This document shows positions 62,401-64,000 of a stretch of 64,000 nt of DNA, piece by piece (the stretch's first letter is position 1; each line of letters begins with the position of its first letter). The notes below the pieces were generated by a model that saw nothing but the letters and a program-made list of their open reading frames with translations, was not told the DNA's origin and did no database searches. A program made the position numbers and the translations under genes. Source of the DNA: Gigantopelta aegis (lineage: Eukaryota > Mollusca > Gastropoda > Neomphalida > Peltospiridae); NCBI RefSeq assembly GCF_016097555.1, contig NC_054702.1:64091682-64155681 (forward strand), written 5' to 3'.

Positions 62401-63295
62401 TTGGGCCGTGAAGCTCGTGTTCTCATTGTCCAAGTTCGATCCACGCGTTCGGTCGTTCTTGGATGTTCATGTTGAAGGTGCTGATGAAAACGATAGTGAC
62501 GTAAATTCCGAAAATGGCGACGATCTCAACGGGAAGGAATCTGCTCAGAGCGGCACACCATCGCGGAGAGGTCGTAAAAAATCTAAGGTGGTGGAAAATA
62601 TAGTTAATGACTTAAAGGATAACACATCTTTGAAGACCAAAGTTGAAAACGGAACGTGTAAAGATTTTTGTGTGAATGGCAAGTCGCCATCGGAGGAGGA
62701 GCACATTAAATCTACCATTCAGGACTTGGTGTCGAAAGTTGGCGGAGATGCCAAAAACGACAGTCCGAACCCAAACATAGCTGCACTGACCGAGGCATGC
62801 GGTGTGTCCATACTGAACAAAGACTACTTACTTGGTGTTGGGGAACCATTTACGACAGCACCAACAACAACAACTACATCTACAGTGACTACATCAACTG
62901 CGACACCCGAGCCTCGGGTTGACCTGAACGAGTTTTTAAGTTCGCAGTCGAACGGGACGGCGTTTATGGGATTGACCGTAGAAACAATGCTCAAGGCCGA
63001 GAGCCCTGCAGACATGATGTTGTGTCGGAAGGAGACGGAGACGCGTCAGGCCCCAGACGACGACCCCGACCCCGCGGAACACCTGTTTCTCAACTGCAAC
63101 CCGGTCGCTCTCAAGCTGCACAGTGCTAAGATGAAGGGACTGAAGAAACTGTTGACGTCATCCAAGTTGAATTCTAGTGCAATCAAACTGCAGCTTACGG
63201 CACAGTCCCAAGTCCACGTCAAACACGGGGGTGGAAAGAGAGTGAGCGACGTAGAGACGTCGGGAGGAATGCGAAAGCGATCCCGCAGAGAATGA
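53009..63295 (+). CDS. MEN1: MEN1 (menin), complete 6-exon gene
   Basis: Six plus-strand exons (53009-53423, 54957-55109, 56538-56722, 58545-58585, 61301-61525, 62176-63295) join in frame into 712 codons; human menin has about 610-615. Menin is a nuclear scaffold: it binds MLL/KMT2 methyltransferases and LEDGF and also JunD (family knowledge). Diagnostic segments are [123 protein letters not shown] and, near the end, [18 protein letters not shown]. The extra length lies in a low-complexity insert (Asp/Asn-, Ser- and Thr-rich) between the helical core and the C-terminus. The protein ends in a basic KRSRRE, a likely nuclear localisation signal. The start has A at -3 and G at +4. Confidence 0.96.
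53424..54956 (+). other. MEN1 intron 1 contents
   Basis: A poly-G tract at 53719-53739, a reversed SINE head at 53998-54103 (GGGGATCGATCATAGACTGA, ACCACTGGGCTATA), and TA and CA microsatellites at about 54198-54258. No further exon was recognised. Confidence 0.75.
54957..55109 (+). CDS. MEN1: MEN1 exon 2
   Basis: Two bases, 50 codons and one base. It encodes [20 protein letters not shown], then [20 protein letters not shown] and the TAEVTWH segment, matching human SSGVAFAVVGACQALGLRD. The acceptor is TTTTTTGACAG. Confidence 0.96.
55130..55620 (+). mobile_element. SINE with head type 2, split by a nested MITE (MEN1 intron 2)
   Basis: Head GGAGTGCTCGCTTGATGTGC and GCAGGATCAGACC, body GGTATGTGCTTTCCTG and AAAAGTGCATATAAAAGATC. 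A 178-bp CAGGGCTA-ended MITE interrupts it at 55316-55493, and the tail TGTTTGACATCCAATAGCCG resumes afterwards. Confidence 0.8.
55316..55493 (+). mobile_element. CAGGGCTA-ended MITE, copy 2
   Basis: Ends TAGGGCTATCCCTGGCACTT and (reversed) CAGGGCTAGCTCTGGGTGAG. Interior GCCAAATTTGCCAATTGCGA and GGCGAAATAATTTCATAT as in copy 1 at 18497. Confidence 0.8.
55714..56092 (-). mobile_element. Full-length SINE, head type 3 with the CAAACTTT tail (MEN1 intron 2)
   Basis: Read on the minus strand the head is GCCTCGGTGGCGTCATGGTT, AGGCAATCAGTCTACAGGCT, GGTTCAGATCCCAG, with tRNA-like A and B boxes. The tail is TTTGACATCCAATAGCCGAT to CGTTAAATAAAACAAACTTT. In this copy the type 3 head carries the other tail. 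Confidence 0.88.
56538..56722 (+). CDS. MEN1: MEN1 exon 3
   Basis: Two bases plus 61 codons. It encodes [20 protein letters not shown], then LYLNG, the [16 protein letters not shown] segment and LQQ. The donor is GTACGT. Confidence 0.95.
56860..57065 (+). repeat. Dispersed repeat shared with CLPTM1 intron 4
   Basis: Second copy of the sequence at 35838-36062: ATAATAATTTGAGGGTACAA, CCTACTAAGTGGTTATTGG, GAAATCTTTTAAAATTGG, CAGCAGTTCTCTTAAG. Confidence 0.7.
57659..58446. mobile_element. CAGTG-ended element in MEN1 intron 3
   Basis: Ends CAGTGTTCGAAATAAGCA and (reversed) CAGTGATAGAAATAAGCA match at 15 of 18 bases; TAATT lies directly on both sides. A 117-codon frame inside (57661-58014) begins within the terminal repeat and resembles no transposase, so the element looks non-autonomous. 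Confidence 0.8.
58545..58585 (+). CDS. MEN1: MEN1 exon 4 (micro-exon)
   Basis: Only 41 nt: [13 protein letters not shown] plus two bases of Arg, between TTATTTACAG and GTAAGT. The human counterpart is KLLWLLYDLGHLER. Without it the flanking phases do not join. Confidence 0.93.
59115..60948. mobile_element. 1.8-kb CAGG-ended element in MEN1 intron 4
   Basis: Ends CAGGGGTTTCCCCAGG and (reversed) CAGGCCTTTCCCCAGG match at 14 of 16 bases, and TGTTTA stands on both sides as a 6-bp target duplication. Only short frames occur inside (59231-59434 plus; 60569-60282 minus), with no recognisable transposase. A GGCTAA-rich segment lies at about 59640-59730. Confidence 0.78.
61301..61525 (+). CDS. MEN1: MEN1 exon 5
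   Basis: One base, 74 codons and two bases. It encodes [20 protein letters not shown], the [14 protein letters not shown] segment and [13 protein letters not shown]. The acceptor is TAACTTTAG and the donor GTAAAC. Confidence 0.95.
61832..62130 (+). mobile_element. tRNA-headed SINE, head type 2 with the CAAACTTT tail (MEN1 intron 5)
   Basis: Head GGATTTAGCTCAGTCAGTTG (A box) and CGCAGGATCAAACC (B box), body GTTGTTTCTCATTCCATCCA and GTGCATATAAAAGATCCCTT, tail GTTTGAGATCCCATAGCCAA to CAAAACAAACTTT. It ends about 45 bases before the exon 6 acceptor. Confidence 0.9.
62176..63295 (+). CDS. MEN1: MEN1 exon 6 (stop)
   Basis: One base plus 372 codons and TGA. It starts [20 protein letters not shown] and carries [20 protein letters not shown], then [21 protein letters not shown] long disordered acidic, Ser- and Thr-rich stretch follows, with a run of Thr around 62860-62910, and then [29 protein letters not shown] and a basic end. 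The Thr-rich insert explains the greater length relative to vertebrates. Confidence 0.95.
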
Positions 63296-64000
63296 AATAC
63301 AGATTTTTGTTGATTTTTTGAAATATGTTTTGCATCATGTCAGGTTTTAACAATTATATGATATTCATTTTGTGTGTGCTTTTATGATTGTTTTTCCATT
63401 CATTATATTTGTGCTATTCATATTGTCTGTGCTATTTGTCACATCATATTTTAATATAGTGTTTATATATTGTACCACTTGTGATTTCAGACTGTGAAAT
63501 TTAGAAGGCAAAAAATTAAATTTTATTTTGTCCGAAAATTAAAAGTAATTGTGGAACATTTGTCAAATGAGTACATTGTGGATCTATACTGTTAAACTGC
63601 AATAACATGGGAACATATTAACAAGAAAAGAAAACTTTACAGGAAAGCTTTAAAAAAAATGGTATCACTTCAAAAGTGTATTTTTGTGGCTATATTTGGC
63701 AACACATAATTACAACTTGCTAAATGACTAATTAAAAAATTACCAAATGTTTGACATCCAGTAGCTGATGATAAATAAATGAATGTGCACTGCTTGTATC
63801 ATTAAAGAAAACAAACTTTAACTTTAAATAGTTAATATTTTTTTCTGGCCTATCAATAAGTTTAGCATCCAAGCGCCTTCTGAGAGAATTACAGTACAGT
63901 AAGCTTTTGCTAAAGTAAGGAACGGGTAGAAAATTATTTGTAAATACAAACTTTTGTCATGTTGGTTTTATGTTAATCAAGACTGAAATTTTTTGGTGAT
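63296..64000 (+). other. Probable MEN1 3' UTR and downstream sequence
   Basis: AT-rich sequence without a coding signal. An ATTAAA near 63515 is a possible weak polyadenylation signal. A SINE tail of the type ending CAAACTTT lies at about 63735-63835. Confidence 0.5.

Overview
The window looks like nuclear DNA of an animal, most likely a lophotrochozoan such as a mollusc (inference). It is AT-rich, with long repeat-filled introns, spliced genes, many tRNA-headed SINEs, small inverted-repeat transposons and minisatellites. Three conserved animal genes were rebuilt exon by exon from homology, GT-AG sites and matching codon phase.

(1) Minus strand, 1664-13438: the first two coding exons of a FEZ/unc-76 kinesin adaptor gene. 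It is cut by the left window edge and has an 11.3-kb intron 1. (2) Minus strand, 22095-45428: a complete 14-exon CLPTM1 gene (633 codons), a multi-pass ER membrane protein. (3) Plus strand, 53009-63295: a complete 6-exon MEN1 (menin) gene (712 codons), the chromatin scaffold of MLL-type histone methyltransferase complexes. CLPTM1 and MEN1 are transcribed divergently from start codons 7.6 kb apart. FEZ and CLPTM1 lie in tandem on the minus strand. Nothing suggests the three form one pathway.

Layout: 1-1663, FEZ intron 2 with a duplicated block and a hAT-like MITE; 1773-13115, FEZ intron 1 with a MITE family, SINEs, a 33-bp minisatellite, an 87-bp array and a GA-rich tract; 13.4-22.1 kb, intergenic, with a SINE, a tandem repeat carrying steroid-receptor-like palindromes and a 60-bp minisatellite; 22.1-45.4 kb, CLPTM1, whose introns hold a near-intact Tc1-like transposon, pogo-like and TTAA-type MITEs and inverted SINEs; 45.4-53.0 kb, divergent intergenic region rich in SINEs and foldback elements; 53.0-63.3 kb, MEN1, with CAGTG/CAGGG-ended elements in its introns; 63.3-64.0 kb, probable MEN1 3' region.

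I found no convincing new multi-gene system. The most unusual observations are: two CLPTM1 exons whose 3' ends and splice donors are tandemly copied into the following intron; a small transposon whose terminal 87 bp is amplified sevenfold inside one pair of target duplications; a tandem array with a near-perfect nuclear-receptor inverted repeat in each unit; mosaic SINEs that swap heads and tails; and several MITE families with recognisable 5-7 bp target duplications.
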